From Amphirosellinia nigrospora (Eukaryota > Ascomycota > Sordariomycetes > Xylariales > Xylariaceae): DNA of 64,000 nt. The position numbers were made by a program, and so were the translations under genes. A model generated the notes under the pieces. That model made no database searches. It was not told the origin of the DNA and was given only the letters and a program-made list of their open reading frames with translations. Below are positions 23,807-37,012 of this stretch, in pieces (position 1 is the first letter of the stretch; each line of letters opens with the position of its first letter). The stretch covers positions 806,001-870,000 of the forward strand of contig SCHM01000006.1 of NCBI GenBank assembly GCA_004123355.1, written 5' to 3'.

Positions 23807-25083
23807 ATGTCGGCAATCTACTCTAGTTTAAACACGGCTGTTATTACCGCGGCGCGTCGGGCATTGGCCTTGCGCTCACCAAGAAGTGTGTTGGGCATGG
23901 AATGCGGGTGCTCGTGCCGACTGGGACGAGAAGAGTCTCGACACCACGAAGTCGTCTCTCGGTGACAAGGTCAGCACGATCAAGACTGATGTTAGCAAAA
24001 TTGAGGATTGGACTGCCTTGAAAGAGAAGGTCGTTAAAGACTTTGGAGGTTAGTTATATATTTCCTGCTGGTTATAACATCATCTCTTCACCCCTCACTA
24101 CTTATTATGTCATCTTATGGCATAGCGAGCATAACATAACAATAAAGAGATGCAGCAACCACCTCTAAAATCTTATGAGCAGATTCAATAGCTGACCGGT
24201 TCTATAAAATAATATAGGAAAGATAAACCTCCTAGCTCTCAACGCAGGTGTCGGGGGCGTGTATCCTTCGAAGACGCAGACACGTCCGGATTCCAAAGGA
24301 TCCTCAACACCAACCTCTTCGGCGTGGTGAACGGGATTTCGACGCTGCTGCCGCTCGTGAAGGAGCATTCGTCCGCATCCTCGCCGGCGTCCATCGTCAT
24401 CACGGGGAGCAAGCAGGGCATCACCAACCCGCCCGGCAACCCCGCCTACAATGCCAGTACGCCACACACCTATCTTTCTCTCACTCAATCTTTCAGCCGA
24501 TGATCTCGAATCGTCCATCCTGCAAAAGCCCTAGATTTGTCTATTGGAACTGGCTATCTGACACGTGATATAATCTATATAGGCAAGGCCGCCGTGAAAA
24601 CGCTGGCCGAGCACCTCTCATACGACCTCGCCACATCGCACCCCGCCATCTCGGTGCACCTGCTCGTGCCCGGGTGGACCTGGACACAGCTCGCCGGCGC
24701 CGCCAGCGGACAGGAGAAGCCCGCCGCTGCTGTACGTTCGGATCTATGTACTTGATGGCTACAATCTTCTCCTTATATGTCTTCTTCCATCCCGTCGAAA
24801 TGACCATTTTGCAAAGCACAATCATTCTTCAAACTGCAATCCAATCATAATAACTGACCTCTATGACACCGCAGTGGACGCCGAGCAAGTCGTCGATTAC
24901 CTGGGTCGGAAGATGGCCGAGAAACAGTTCTGGGTGCTCTGCCCGGACAACGACGTCACCGAGGAGATGGACAAGCGCCGCATGCTCTGGAACACGAACG
25001 ACGCGTTACTCGGCCGGCCGCCCCTGAGTCGCTGGAGAGAGGAGTACAAAGAGGAATTCAAGGAGTGGATGGAGAAGAAATAA
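23807..25083 (+). CDS. Short-chain dehydrogenase/reductase (SDR), frame-disrupted
   Basis: Exons are 23807-24048, 24218-24456, 24583-24731 and 24875-25083; four missing bases restore a continuous 280-aa protein. Classical SDR features read through once the frame is followed: a glycine-rich cofactor motif after AVIT at residue 14, VLVADWDEKSL as the second beta strand, LLALNAGVGG (the NAG motif), SIVITGSKQG (catalytic Ser region) and NPAYNA-SKAAVK, where YxxxK is split by intron 2. The C-terminus ends in a charged helix. Breaks lie near 23851, 23917, 24260 and 24880, each next to a short G or C run or a GC-rich step. The substrate is unknown. The equally disrupted neighbours suggest sequencing error rather than a true pseudogene. 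Confidence 0.87.
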
Positions 25084-25511
25084 GTAGCCATGTCTACTAT
25101 TTTGGCTCTCAAATTAACAGAAATAGGGGCTTCCCAGTATCAACTAAAAAAGTAGAAAAAAAGGAGAGGGCATTCGCTAATGAACTGAACTGGATTGATT
25201 CAGATTGACTATATGCACTGACTTATATGCACCCACCAGACAGACCGAGTGCAGCTTTACGCGCCGTGAACAAAAAATGTATCTGCGTCTCTACCATGAT
25301 TGGGAACCCCTCCTGAACGCCTAGCCGCATGCATGTAATCTCCGTTATGAAGGTGCCCCCTGCTCTATGTCTGCTCGTCGAGCCTCGCTCTATTGGGCTA
25401 TTTCAAATGATATCTACTACCCGGCACTCCTTGTTTATGTGGAGGTTATCCTGATCTTTGCATCCTAAGCTTTACCGCCAACTTTTTAGATCCACAACGC
25501 TACCTATATTA
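25084..25511. other. Intergenic between convergent SDR and HymA genes
   Basis: About 430 bp with both 3' untranslated regions. No gene seen. Confidence 0.5.
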
Positions 25512-26846
25512 TCAGACCGGTTGAGGCTGCCGTGTTGGGGGTATGGGATTCGGAGGCATATTCTTAATTTGTTTGATCAGGAACTCCCTCTCATCGATGA
25601 ACTGCTCGTCGTCGGTCCGATCCTCTAGGAAGTGCGATAGGAAGTTCAGGAGTTTATCTCGATTCATCAGCAAGATCTTCTGGACGGCGATCGACTTGTG
25701 AGGGTTGGCGACGAAGACTTTGAACACGTGGAAGCCCTCGTACTGCACCATCTTGCGGTCGCTGCGCAGCAGGTTCATGCAGATCTTGAGGTGCTCGCCT
25801 CGGTCGACGTAGGCCGTCATAACGTTATAGTTCGACCGGTCGAGCAATATTTCGCCGAGCAGCTTGATCGACTGTCGTTTGGTCACATAGCTATTCGATT
25901 GCACTAGGATGCTATTGTACTTCTCGAAGAATAGTTCGAAATTGACGGCCAGGTATCGCGGTACGAGCTCTTTATGCTTAGTCAAGAGTTCCTGATCACA
26001 TCCTTGTTAGCGGGCAGACATACAAAACACAGGGCAGTCGAGAAACGTACTCGAAATGTGGTAAAAGCGTCTGCAGCAACTTCAAATGAGCTTTTGTCGA
26101 TCCAGTCGAAGAATCGCCAAAAGACACCATTTCCAGTCTGGGGCCGCTCCCTGTCGATAGCTGTCACGCCTTTCAAGCTCGATCCCGGTTGTTCTCCGTC
26201 ATCATAGAGGATTATAGCCGCCGCCGCCTCACTCTTCAGGACTTCCCGTAAGACGGTGCCCGCCGGTGTTGCGCTCTCCTTGTGTTCGTAGCCCCGACAT
26301 AGTTCCAGCAGCACCTCGGGTCGGTTATTGACTACGTAGCTTAGTGCGACGGGATCTGTTTTCGGTGACGCTGTCGGTAGCCGGAATCGGAAGACGTAGG
26401 AGAAGATGACTTGAGTGTCTTTGCGGGCTTCGAAGGGGAGGCGGTGTAGATTTTGAGCAAACAGGAAAAGGAGGTCCTCTTCTATCAGACCTGTGACTAG
26501 CAAATAGACCTGCTCTGGCGTGCTCTCGTACTCTGTCGGCAGTCGTGACAACGGTTAGCGTGGGAGCCTGGGTTGTTAGTTTTGTCTGTATGGCTTCGTA
26601 CCTGGCATTCCCTGCAAGGCCAGTTTCATCTGGTTCAGGACTTTGGCCAATTCCTCGGCCTGGTCATGCCAAGGGCACCGTCAGTGCTCGATGTCAAGAT
26701 ACAACCAAAGTGTGGCATCGTGGTGTGGTATTAGTCACCTTTGCAGGGCCACCGGGGCCGTCCAGCCTCAGAACATATTCCTTGGCCTGTTTAGACAGAT
26801 CAATGGTGTTGGTCCGAGTTCTGCCTCTCCCAAAGAGGAATGCCAT
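25512..26846 (-). CDS. hymA: HymA/Hym1, Mo25-like scaffold protein
   Basis: Exons (reverse) are 26846-26739, 26659-26602, 26532-26051 and 25991-25512; the phases agree and give 375 aa. Mo25 proteins are armadillo-like scaffolds that activate GCK-type kinases. In fungi Hym1/HymA belongs to the RAM/MOR morphogenesis network and, in Aspergillus, conidiophore development. The start MAFLFGRG and the block YVTKRQSIKLLGEILLDRSN followed by MLLSDRKMVQYEGFHVFKVFVANP-type sequence (here NLLRSDRKM) are strongly conserved. No frame breaks. It is divergent from the isoleucyl-tRNA synthetase gene, about 1.1 kb away. Confidence 0.97.
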
Positions 26847-27959
26847 GGTTTATTATTGTTGTTGTTATGGTTGTTGTCAAGGGGTTGGATCCCCGGGTCA
26901 TCAGCAGGCCCAGATGTCGGCCAGAGTCTGTGGCCTAAATGGATTCGCGAACGGCCAAGTCGTTCACAGGTGAACCCTAGTTTCGACTCTCGTTTGAAAG
27001 CCCGTCGTCGTCGTTGCTAGGTAGGTGTGGTAAGAAGGCACCGCACCCACGGGCATAGGTGAATACTCAATGAAGGCTCTTTTAAATGTTGCACGTTGTG
27101 GCCCCGGATCGCAGACAAAGAAGACCTGGTTTCTAAGAGTATTCGAGGACCCCAACACATCACGGGCGAATTCGCCTATCACTTTCCAAGGTAAAGGTCC
27201 TCAGGTTGCAATTGATTACCCGAGCTTCGACTCCTTATTTACTAATACTGGACTGGACTGGAGGTAGCTGCCAAGGGTTGCTTGGGCCCATTGGTCAGGT
27301 AATGTTTATTTACAGCCAACACAGGGGACTATTTCCCTATTTCCTCTGCTCAGCTGCAAACCCGGCCCCTAGCACGTTGCCACGAGCCAGGACAGGGCCC
27401 GCCTGCCTGCCTTTCCAGGCTTGGCCGTTGTTTAGACTGGGATGATGCCTACCACGCTTACCTATTGAGGCTTAAGGTAGATAATTCAACAAGCCGCAAT
27501 CACCTTGGGGTACATGCTGTGTCATGTAGGCAATTCAGATGCCTTCCATTCATGATATACTTTTCAGTGTAATTAAAAGATTTTTATGGATCATGTATGT
27601 TAGCCCCAGAGGCTGTCTGTTTTCCAAAGCGAAGTAAACACAATTCGTGGGTTCAGTGTTATTATTCGCCAATCGTGGGGTGTTTGCCTGGGTTAGTCCT
27701 GATTGGGCAACACGCGGGGTGTTTCAAAATTGATAAGGCGCAAGGTCGGACCCCGCCATTAGTGCCTCTGGCAAAAAGTGCCCCGCGGTCGGATTTATGA
27801 TTTATCTGCTTTGCTTTCGCATGACTACTTCGGACTGTGACTCAAACTACCTGCCGAGATATATATCGATCTGTGACGGCATTTGACTTCTGGTCCTGCC
27901 AGCTCCGCGGGAAGTCGCTTGCTCGTTGACCTCGACGTCTCGTAGTGGCATATTTCACA
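26847..27959. other. Divergent promoter region, HymA / Ile-tRNA synthetase
   Basis: About 1.1 kb with no supported gene. It should hold both promoters. Confidence 0.5.
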
Positions 27960-30900
27960 ATGTCCATCGACTTTCCCAAGGCCGAGGTCGCCGTCATTGA
28001 AAAATGGCGGGAGATCAACGCTTTCGCTCGTCAGGTTAGTAGTGTCGACACATGCATACTTTGAGACCCTGTCAGTTCGCGACTTGGTGTTTACTAATGC
28101 GCCTGCAACGACTAGGTCGAGTTGTCTGAAGGAAAGCCTCGATACACCTTCTATGATGGCCCCCCATTTGCCACAGGTCTGCCGCATTACGGGCATTTAC
28201 TGGCATCTACCATAAAAGATGTGATCCCGAGGTTTTGGTCCATGAAGGGCCACCATGTCGAGAGACGGTTCGGCTGGGATACACATGGTATCCCTATCGA
28301 GCACGAAATCGACAAGAAATTCGGTCTTTCCGGAAAGGAGGCCGTCGAGAAATTTGGCCTGGCTAACTACAATGCTGAATGTCGTGGCATTGTTATGCGC
28401 TTCAGAGAGGAATGGCGTCACACCATAGAACGACTTGGTCGCTGGGTAGACTTTGACAATGATTACAAGGTTGGCTCACAGACTCGCTCGTTCGTGATTT
28501 GATGTATGAGACCATGTGCTAATGATAGCCAAGACCATGGATTCTAGCTTCATGGAGTCCACATGGTGGGTTTTCCAGCAACTTTTCGAGAAGGACATGG
28601 TCTATCAAGGACATAGAGTCATGCCGTATTCGACAGGAATGACCACTGCCCTCAGGTGCGTAATTCTCAGAACCATCTTTATCATCTTTTAGCAACTCTT
28701 CAAGCACAATATTTCCCTTCGGGGAAAATTATCTGAAAGCTTGTGAAACCCTCAAAATTCACGTTCTAAACGGAAATCTGACTCCTAGTGTAGTAACTTT
28801 GAGGCAAATCAAAACTATCAAGATGTAACCGATCCAGCTGTTGTCGTCAGCTTTCCTTTAGGTTAGTATTTCCAAGTCATTCAAAGATTCTAAACTTATA
28901 AACCATATGCTTACGCATGCTCCTAAAACATGCTCTTTATGAGTCTTTTTGATAACAACGTCAATTTCTAACTATTAATATTTCACAGTATCCGACCCCA
29001 AGACTCATCTTCTAGCCTGTAAGTACTGGCTAATTTAGACTAGAACTTAATTATGTATTAATTTATTTTTGTAGGGACGACAACGCCATGGACTTTGCCT
29101 AGCAACTTGGCGCTTGCTGCCCATCCAGACTTTGAATATGTGAAGATCCTGGACGAGAAGTCTGGAAACCATTACATTTTACTAGAGAAACTATTAAAGA
29201 CTCTCTATAAGGATCCGAAAAAGGCGAAGTTCAAGGTAGTATCAAAACTCAAGGGAACTGAGATGGAGGGCTGGAAATATGAACCGCTTTTTGATTATTT
29301 CTTTGAGGAGTTCAAGGATACTGCATTTAGGGTTCTCAATGCGACGTACGTTACCGACGACGCTGGAACCGGAATCGTCCACGAGGCCCCAGCTTACGGC
29401 GAAGACGATTACAATGTTGCCCTCGAGAACGGCGTTTTCGACAAAACTCGTGGGCCTCCCGATCCTATGAATGACCTCGGCAGATACACCGACAAAGTCC
29501 GCGACTTTGCCGGGATGTACATTAAAGAAGCTGATAGGGCCATCATTAAACACCTGAAGGAAAAGGGACGCCTAGTGGTCGACTCGCAACTGAGGCATTC
29601 TTACCCAATGTGCCCTCGTACAGACACCCCCCTGATCTACAGGGCAGTCCCTTCGTGGTTCGTCCGTATTCCCGAGTCAGTAAACATGAACCCCCATAAT
29701 ATCCTAGAGTTTAGTTCTAAACGAAGAGACAGAGTTGTCCCGCAGATGATGAAGAATATCGAAGGGATGCACTGGACCCCAGCCTTCGTAAAGGAAAATC
29801 GGTTTGGCAACTGGATCGCAAATGCCCGGGACTGGAACGTATCAAGAAACCGCTATTGGGGAACTCCAATCCCCCTATGGGTCAGCGATGACTTGAGCGA
29901 AAGGGTGTGCACTGGCTCTGTCGAGGAGCTAAAAAAACTCAGTGGATATGAAGGCGAATTGACTGATCTTCACCGAGATAAGGTTGATCACATCACCATC
30001 CCTAGCAAAACCGGCAAAGGCGTACTACGTCGCATTCCAGAAGTTTTCGACTGTTGGTTTGAATCTGGTAGTATGCCATACGCTAGCCAGCATTACCCTT
30101 TCGAGAATAAGGAGAAGTTTGCGGAAAGCTTTCCTGGAAACTTCATCGCTGAAGGTTTAGAGTAGGTTTTTACAGCATACCACTTTGCGAAGTAACTAAC
30201 TCAGAATGGCAGTCAAACCCGTGGATGGTTCTACACATTACTCGTACTTGGAACCCATCTATTTGGCATTTCTCCTTTCCAAAATTGTGTAGTCAATGGA
30301 ATCGTCCTGGCAGAGGACGGGAAGAAGATGTCCAAGCGACTGAAGAATTATCCTGACCCGGGTATTGTTATGGAGAAGTACGGTTCAGATGCACTCCGAC
30401 TCTATATGATCAACTCGCCAGTTGTCCGTGCTGAGCCATTACGTTTCAAAGAATCGGGAGTCAAAGAGGTGGTGCAAAAAGTTTTGTTACCCCTCTGGAA
30501 CAGTTATAAGTGTGAGTGTGCCATTTTCTTCCTATTTTGGCAACTCTTGGAACATCAAGGTTCCTTTCTAGAACAAGAGAATGTTCAAAGGGCTATAAAC
30601 CCTCCATAAATCGGCGGTAAACAGAAATAACTGACTTAAAGTGCTACAGTCTTCGAGGGCCAAGTGGCTCTGCTTAAAAAGGTCGAAGACAAGGACTTTC
30701 TCTTCGACCCTAAGGCGGAAAGCTCCAACACAAATGTCATGGATCGCTGGATCCTTGCTAGTTGCCAGAGCTTGTTACAATTTGTCAACGAGGAGATGGT
30801 GAGTATTCTGAAAGTTTCATCTTGACTGGTATAAAAATAACAACTAAACCTTCCCTTTTTTTATAGTTACATTACCGATTATACACGGTCGTTCCGAGGC

Positions 30901-31976
30901 TTTTACAGCTCATCGATAATACCACAAACTGGTACATCCGCTTCAACCGCAAACGCCTAAAGGGTGAATACGGTCTTGACGATACCATCCATGCTCTCAA
31001 CACGCTGTTTGAGGTTCTTTTCACTCTGTGCAAGGGGCTGGCACCCTTCACACCCTTCATCACAGAGACGATTTACTCGAAACTGCTACCTCATATTCCT
31101 AAAGATCTGCAGGGCGAGGATCCTCGTAGTGTGCACTTCCTTCCTTACCCTGATGTGCGGCAGGAGCTTTTCGATTCCGAGATTGAGCGCCGAGTTGCCC
31201 GCATGCAAAAGGTTATTGAGCTTGCCAGAGTATCTCGGGAGCGCCAGACCATTGGTCTCAAGACTCCCCTGAAGACATTAGTGGTGATCCATTCTGACCC
31301 GGAATACCTGGCAGATGTCAAATCCCTGGAAAACTATATCACGGAAGAACTGAACGTTAGAGATTTAGTGTTGACCTCAGACGAAGCGAAATATAATGTG
31401 CAATACTCGGTAGCAGCAGACTGGCCGGTTCTCGGCAAGAAGCTCAGAAAGGATATGGCAAGAGTCAGGAAGGCACTACAAGCTGTCACTAGTGACGAAG
31501 TGAAGGAATTCACCAAAACCAAGTTCATCATAGTTGGTGGCATTAGGCTCGAGGAGGGCGACCTCCGGGTAAGACGCGAGCTGAAGCAGAGCGACTCGCA
31601 AACGCTCGAGCCCAACACAGACGATGACGTTCTCACCATCCTCGATGCTGCCATCTACCCAGAACTAGCCGAGGTAGGTATAGCACGAGAGATTATCAAT
31701 CGTGTGCAGCGTCTGCGAAAGAAGGCCGGCCTCCAGCCGACGGATGACGTCAAGATGGAGTACAAGGTTCTATCAGATCCCGACGACATTGGTTTGCTAA
31801 AGGTATTCAAGAGCCAGGAACAGGCGTTTGTGAAGGTGCTGCGGAGACCACTAGACAAGCATGAGATCACGCAGGTGCAAGGCGAAATTCCCAATGAAAA
31901 AGAGGAGGGAATTATTCTAGAGGAGGAGCAAGAAGTACAGAAAGCGACTTTCTTACTCCGACTTTTGAAGCTGTAG
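27960..31976 (+). CDS. ils1: Cytosolic isoleucyl-tRNA synthetase
   Basis: Exons are 27960-28034, 28116-28469, 28534-28655, 28794-28861, 28989-29018, 29075-30161, 30213-30511, 30650-30798 and 30867-31976. All junctions keep phase and give 1097 aa, close to yeast Ils1 (about 1070 aa). The enzyme charges tRNA-Ile with isoleucine in the cytosol. Class I signatures are visible: the HIGH-type HYGH at residues 49-52 after [11 protein letters not shown], and KMSKR at about residues 617-621. [11 protein letters not shown] (CP1 editing domain), GTPIPLW and [13 protein letters not shown] also mark the family. The C-terminal part is the anticodon-binding and tail region. One exon is only 30 nt. No frame break in almost 3.3 kb of coding sequence, in contrast to the next gene downstream on this strand. 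Confidence 0.98.
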
Positions 31977-32269
31977 AGCAACTATTCTCGGGAGATCTGG
32001 CGAGATGTTATGGAGTTTTGACATGGAAAAAGCTATCGGTGTAAATGCAGGTGGACAACGAGCTTCTCATGTGTAGTTGCTATCGTGTATTTCTCTAGAA
32101 CGTAAAGATGCTGGTTTGAACCCAAGACTCGTAAATTTGTTGTGTCTGAAGGGTTTTGAAGCAATGCGCTAATTCCCTTTTCCTCTGAGAGCACCACGTA
32201 CCCCCTCCCCCAAAATATTGGTTGGGTTGTGTTGATGGGCAAAATTATAATACAATACTTAGGTACCTA

Positions 32270-32569
32270 TCATCGTGTTTTCTTCGCATGCTTCTATGCA
32301 AAATATTAATAACATAGGATATTAGTGAACAGACTTGTTGAGCACTTACCAGGTAGCAGTCCTTGAGTCTCATGAATTCGTCGGCACATTTGTCCTTGTG
32401 AACCGAGTTGTAATCAGCAACTATGCATTTCCCGTATACAGCAGCCTGCAGGTGGGTTGGCCATAATCAGTTGTTTGTGTTCCAAAGCACCATTAGCGAG
32501 CCGTACCTCGGTTGAGCACTGTGAGACTGCGGCAGCAAACTTCTGAATTAGGCGTGTGCGCGGTTGCAT
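32270..32569 (-). CDS. Tiny twin-CX9C mitochondrial protein, NDUFAF8-like, 60 aa
   Basis: Exons (reverse) are 32569-32507, 32445-32350 and 32293-32270 (63, 96 and 24 nt), giving 60 aa. It has two CX9C motifs: CSTEAAVYGKC across intron 1, and CADEFMRLKDC. This helix-turn-helix arrangement is the Mia40 substrate fold of the mitochondrial intermembrane space. The block VYGKCIVADYNSVHKDKCADEF closely resembles the complex I assembly factor NDUFAF8 family as I recall it. Both introns have GTACGG or GTAAGT donors and NAG acceptors. The function is inferred from similarity. It is head-to-head with the Sfi1 gene. Confidence 0.85.
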
Positions 32570-33183
32570 TTCAGTACTGGTTTATGATGGCTGGTGTAGA
32601 GTGTTCCAAGGTTGTTGGTATCGAGCCTTTTATGGTTTGGTTGATTGATTATTGGGTGATTGAAGCTAGGAATTGTTGGATGACTACAGCTCTTCTGTCT
32701 CAGCTGCGTCAAAACATTGCCTGCCTGCAAGGTGGGATGTTGAGGGTACCTTGCAAATGCAAACAATTAAACATTTATGCTGCAAATTATAGCCGGATAG
32801 CGATAGGAGAGTGGGTCTCGGGCTGTATACAGTATAAATATAAATGTCCCAACGGAGTGGAAACGCTACTGCACAGTCTAACAACTTGGATGTCGATTAA
32901 CCGCGACACAGACGCGCCTCAAGGTTCCAACTTCTGTTTTTAACTCCTTGTTGAATTGCTTGAATTGCCAAGTCACCACAAATCGACGCGATTGCTAACG
33001 AACTGTGTGAGGTGTTGAGACTTCACGATGCGCCTTCCTCCCTTGTTCATGACGACCGGCTCTGCTTGCGATTAGAACCCGCAGCAGTACCTCACGCTTG
33101 GAAACAACAGCTCCTGGGATTGCTCTCTAACGCGAAGCTCGAAGCTTAGCTTCCCATGCGACAGCGACACCATCCACCTCGAC
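32570..33183. other. Divergent promoter region, CX9C gene / Sfi1
   Basis: About 610 bp without a gene, shared upstream region of two divergent genes. Short frames here are unsupported. Confidence 0.5.
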
Positions 33184-36100
33184 ATGGACGGGTTCCGTGA
33201 ACAGGAGCAGCCCGCTGGTTATGGCTCTGATTTTGCTGATGGGGAGGCTCTCCAAACCCAACCCCAAATCCCACCCCAGCCGAATCACCATGACGGTGCT
33301 TTTTCGACTATCGGCTCGTCCGACATGGCTCATATCATCGGCATTGACCGCAATGAGTACTCTGATGAGGGTCAGTTGCGGCTCTACTCCGACTTGCTTG
33401 CTATAATTCCGTGTTATTTCTAACGCTTGTGCTCTACTAGACATCAAGATTATATATGAGATAGTTGTCCGAGCCGAGACCATCCTCGCCGAAGAGTTGA
33501 CACCCTCCTCTCGCCTTCCGACACATGCCCTTTTTCTTGCATACGATGAGATCCTCGCTGAGTATGGCCTCGACCCAAGCGAACGTCACATTAGCAAGCT
33601 GGTCTTCATGGTTGGCGGAGTCAAGGGACAAAAGTCTTTAATGGACAAGTTCAACGCCGTCATGGCTCGGATGAACATCACCTTGGCAATAGAAGAACCA
33701 CAAGCCTCTGGGAGCGAATACGACTACCGTCACCATCACGCTGGTAGTGATGCCGATGACCACCGTACTATTGACGACGAATACAGACCCACAGCGTATG
33801 CTGATGAAGCTCAATCCAATGATTATAAGTCCGGCTTTAATTATGCGCCTGATGTCCCGACAGAATCACTCGACGTAGCTCAAGAGAGGTATCTCGCTGA
33901 CAAGGCCATGGCATTTCGGAAGAGACACCACGCCCAGTTTCTGGCGGTAGCCACTCTTCGTCGATGGCACAATACGACCCACTATGTCAACTATCTGTCG
34001 GCACAATCCGACTTAACACGAGAGGCAGAGCTGAGAGAAGCGCTTGAGGATCAATTTCATATGTGGAGGGCTCTTGCTGTAGAGACAGCACAGGCGGCTC
34101 CTAATCATGTCCACCCTAATGCATACTCAAAACGGACGGAAAGAATCGCGATCCGGACACACGAGATCTTGGCAGCGAAGAAAGCCTTGATGAAGTGGCG
34201 GCAATCACTGCAAGACGAATACCTAAAAAAGGGGACGCTAAACTGTTGGCGGATCGGCTAGCTAGGCAAGAGTATGATATTGACGATTTTAAGGAAGATC
34301 TTCAATTAGCTCGACTTGCACAGAGGGCCCATAGAAATCTAGTTCTGTCGCGGACTTTTACGTCGTGGTCAAATAGAGTCGAGGAAGAGGGCGTTAAAGC
34401 TGAAGTGGCTACTAAGGCCTACGAGATGAGTTTGAAAGCAAAGGCTCTCGGGTTTGCTCGAAATCGCTCGGTCACAGAGGACATGAGAAAAGTGTTAGCC
34501 AGCAAAGCCGGTAACGTTGTTGATCCCCCGCTGGTCAAGTTGTTTCTTCTGGCACCAAACAGCCTGAGCCACCACTAGCCCCAGCTGTCAAAAATCCTAC
34601 TCCTGCTATATCGATTCCTTCTCGACCACGTCTTCCGTCTCAACGGCCATTATCCTCTGTGGCCATTGCCACAGAGCTTCGAACTAGGAAACCCCTGAAA
34701 ACCAGTTAATTCCCTCGGCTGCGCGACCCTCAACCGTTATTCCAATTGCTACCATACCCCCAGCTTCAACCCCCCCCAAGGATGTGGATATTGAAGTGCA
34801 TACCTCCACTACTTTGCTAGAGCAACCTCAATCTATCAAGGATGCTGATACTTCTGATGACGAACAGCTGGACGAACAAACTATGTTAGCTCGACGACAT
34901 ATATTGCGCATGAGATACTTTGGTGCCTGGGAGACATACACAAGTGAGAATATCGCGAAAGTCAAGGAATTTGCGAAAGACAGGCAGAATCAACTGTTTA
35001 TGCTGTCAATATCCGCGTGGCGCGAACAAGCTGCTTCTTTGCCACAACAGGCTATGGAGTGTGAGATCGAGTTTGGAGAAAACAAATCTTATCGAAGAGC
35101 AGTAGAAACAATTCCTAAATGGAGGGACAGGGCCGGCCGAGAGGCGTACCGTCAAGCAAAAATACTTGCACACTATGCCGAACGGGCTGAATATTATTCA
35201 CTCACCACGAAGGCACTCCCTATTTTGAGGGGAAAGGCAGAACAAGCCAACCAGCGAGAGAAACTGTTAGGGCTCTACGCGGACCGAACTAATTACTATA
35301 TGAGGACCACACAAGCTTTATCAACTTGGCGGAAAGAGCACGAGCGGCTTCTGAAACACATCGACTTCAGATGTGCTATGGGGAGCGTGCTGATTATTAC
35401 TACAGAACTCGAAACACCATTTCTACGTGGCAACAAAGGACTAAGCGGAAACGAAAGGAGAGACTCAGAGAAGCACATTTAGAGACACGCCGCGTAGTAA
35501 AGAGGGGCATGGGGAACGCTGCATTAAACAATGGCGCGATAAGCTGGAGCCGAGCTATGAACGCTACGAAATCATGAACGTGGTCCTCGGGGAAGCCCTT
35601 GGGGACCGTGAATGGCGCGAGACATCGCAGGCCTTCACTATATGGCGACGCCGGGCCAAGGAGCGGGCCAATGCGGCAGCTACAGGTGATATTATGCTTA
35701 AGCAGAAAGCTATAGACCAGTGGCGTGACAAGGCGGCATTACATGGAGACCTGGAGGCGGAGGCGGAGGAGCATAGGGAAATTAAAACAAAGATCCGAAT
35801 GCTGAAGAATTGGAATCTTAGATCCCTTCAAAATGCGAATCGACCAGAGATGGTTGCCAACGCATTAGAGAAGAAGGAACGAAAGTTCCTACGACAACGG
35901 TTTGAAACATGGTACAGCCGAACAGCGGACAAGCTGGTCCCGATCGAGCTACCTGATGGAACCTACAGAAACGTGGGTCAGGTGGTTGAGGGCGCTCAAC
36001 AGCAAGCCGTTGAGCAGCAGGCCCGAGGGTTCCTACATACCTGGAGGGCGGCGGCGGCGGTGGCAGAAGTAGACAATAAGGCGAGCCCAGTGCAGAACGA

Positions 36101-36314
36101 GGCTTACGCACCAACGCCCGGGCGACCACAACTCCTGCTTGGGTCTTTTGCTGGAAGACAGAATTGGACGACGACGCCCCTGGCACCTGTCCCTAGTTAT
36201 GTGCGTTGGCAGGCTCGGGATTCGACGATGGGAAGGTCGGAATTTGGGGCCCGAGCCAGTCGCTCCGAACGCGCGAAGAATCCTAAGAACCTGAGAGTTT
36301 CCTGGGCAGCGTAG
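33184..36314 (+). CDS. sfi1: Sfi1-type spindle pole body protein, frame-disrupted
   Basis: Exon 1 is 33184-33370 and exon 2 is 33441-36314, joining YSDE to DIKIIYEIV with a CTAAC branch site in the 70-bp intron. Five missing bases give a clean 1021-residue reading. Sfi1 binds centrin through short helical repeats and forms the half-bridge of the spindle pole body. The N-terminal conserved domain (LPTHALFLAYDEILAEYGLD; LVFMVGGVKGQKSL) and many repeats centred on a W-R or T-W core (e.g. ALSTWRKE, TISTWQQR, AFTIWRRRAKE, KAIDQWRDKA) are visible. Breaks lie near 34225-34234 (A6G4), 34525-34529 (C5), 34698-34701 (A4), 35346 (GG) and 35511-35514 (G4), all apparent one-base deletions in homopolymers. 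Confidence 0.85.
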
Positions 36315-37012
36315 ATCGCGAATTAATATGGTTCCGGTTGGATAAACCTGGCAGCCCATTGATGTGTACATAATTTGTTCAAGCGGCATAACTTTGAAGG
36401 CCCTGCTGCAATGGCTCATGATCTTATGAATAATATTACGTTGAAAGTCGAATTGATTTCGGAAGTATGCATCTAGTATCTAGTGGTTATATATTACCTT
36501 AATCCAGGCCTTGTCGCTGTGAAGTGAAGGTATATAAGTAAGTAGGTATGGTGCGTAAATAGTAGTACCTAATTACCTAGGTAGTGCTTTACCTCCTTAG
36601 TCACACATCCCACGTCATATCGCAGCTCCAGACAGCTCCAATGAGGGAGACTAATACTGACACGGGTCACCAGTCAGGCACCTCGACCTGTCCAAGTCAA
36701 CTTCTAATACTTAATTTAAACCTTAATGCCTGATGCGACTTACCCCGGATAGTTTGTTCAAATAACCGATCGGCATTTGCATGGAATTCGACAACCCATG
36801 TACATTTCCCTGTGACGATCGTACGGAATAGGAATCGCGAAACGAACTAATCACCCGACGCTCTACTGCACTTTGCGCGCAACCAGATTCCCTACTGTCT
36901 GTTAGAATCTGCGTCGCTAAACGCGCCTCTCCCCCCGACACGCCCGCCCTCCATTGTCGCCATCGGTCCGGTCACTTAGCAATGCCATACATGAACGAGT
37001 CGTGCCAGTAGT
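36315..37012. other. Intergenic, Sfi1 to Rav1
   Basis: About 700 bp. TAGGTA/TACCTA words lie at 36538-36590. No gene seen. Confidence 0.5.

Noticed and set aside
33371-33424. Continuation of Sfi1 exon 1 to the stop at 33423
   Set aside because: The donor GTCAGT at 33371 joins in phase to the conserved DIKIIYEIV block; reading on gives an unrelated tail and a stop.
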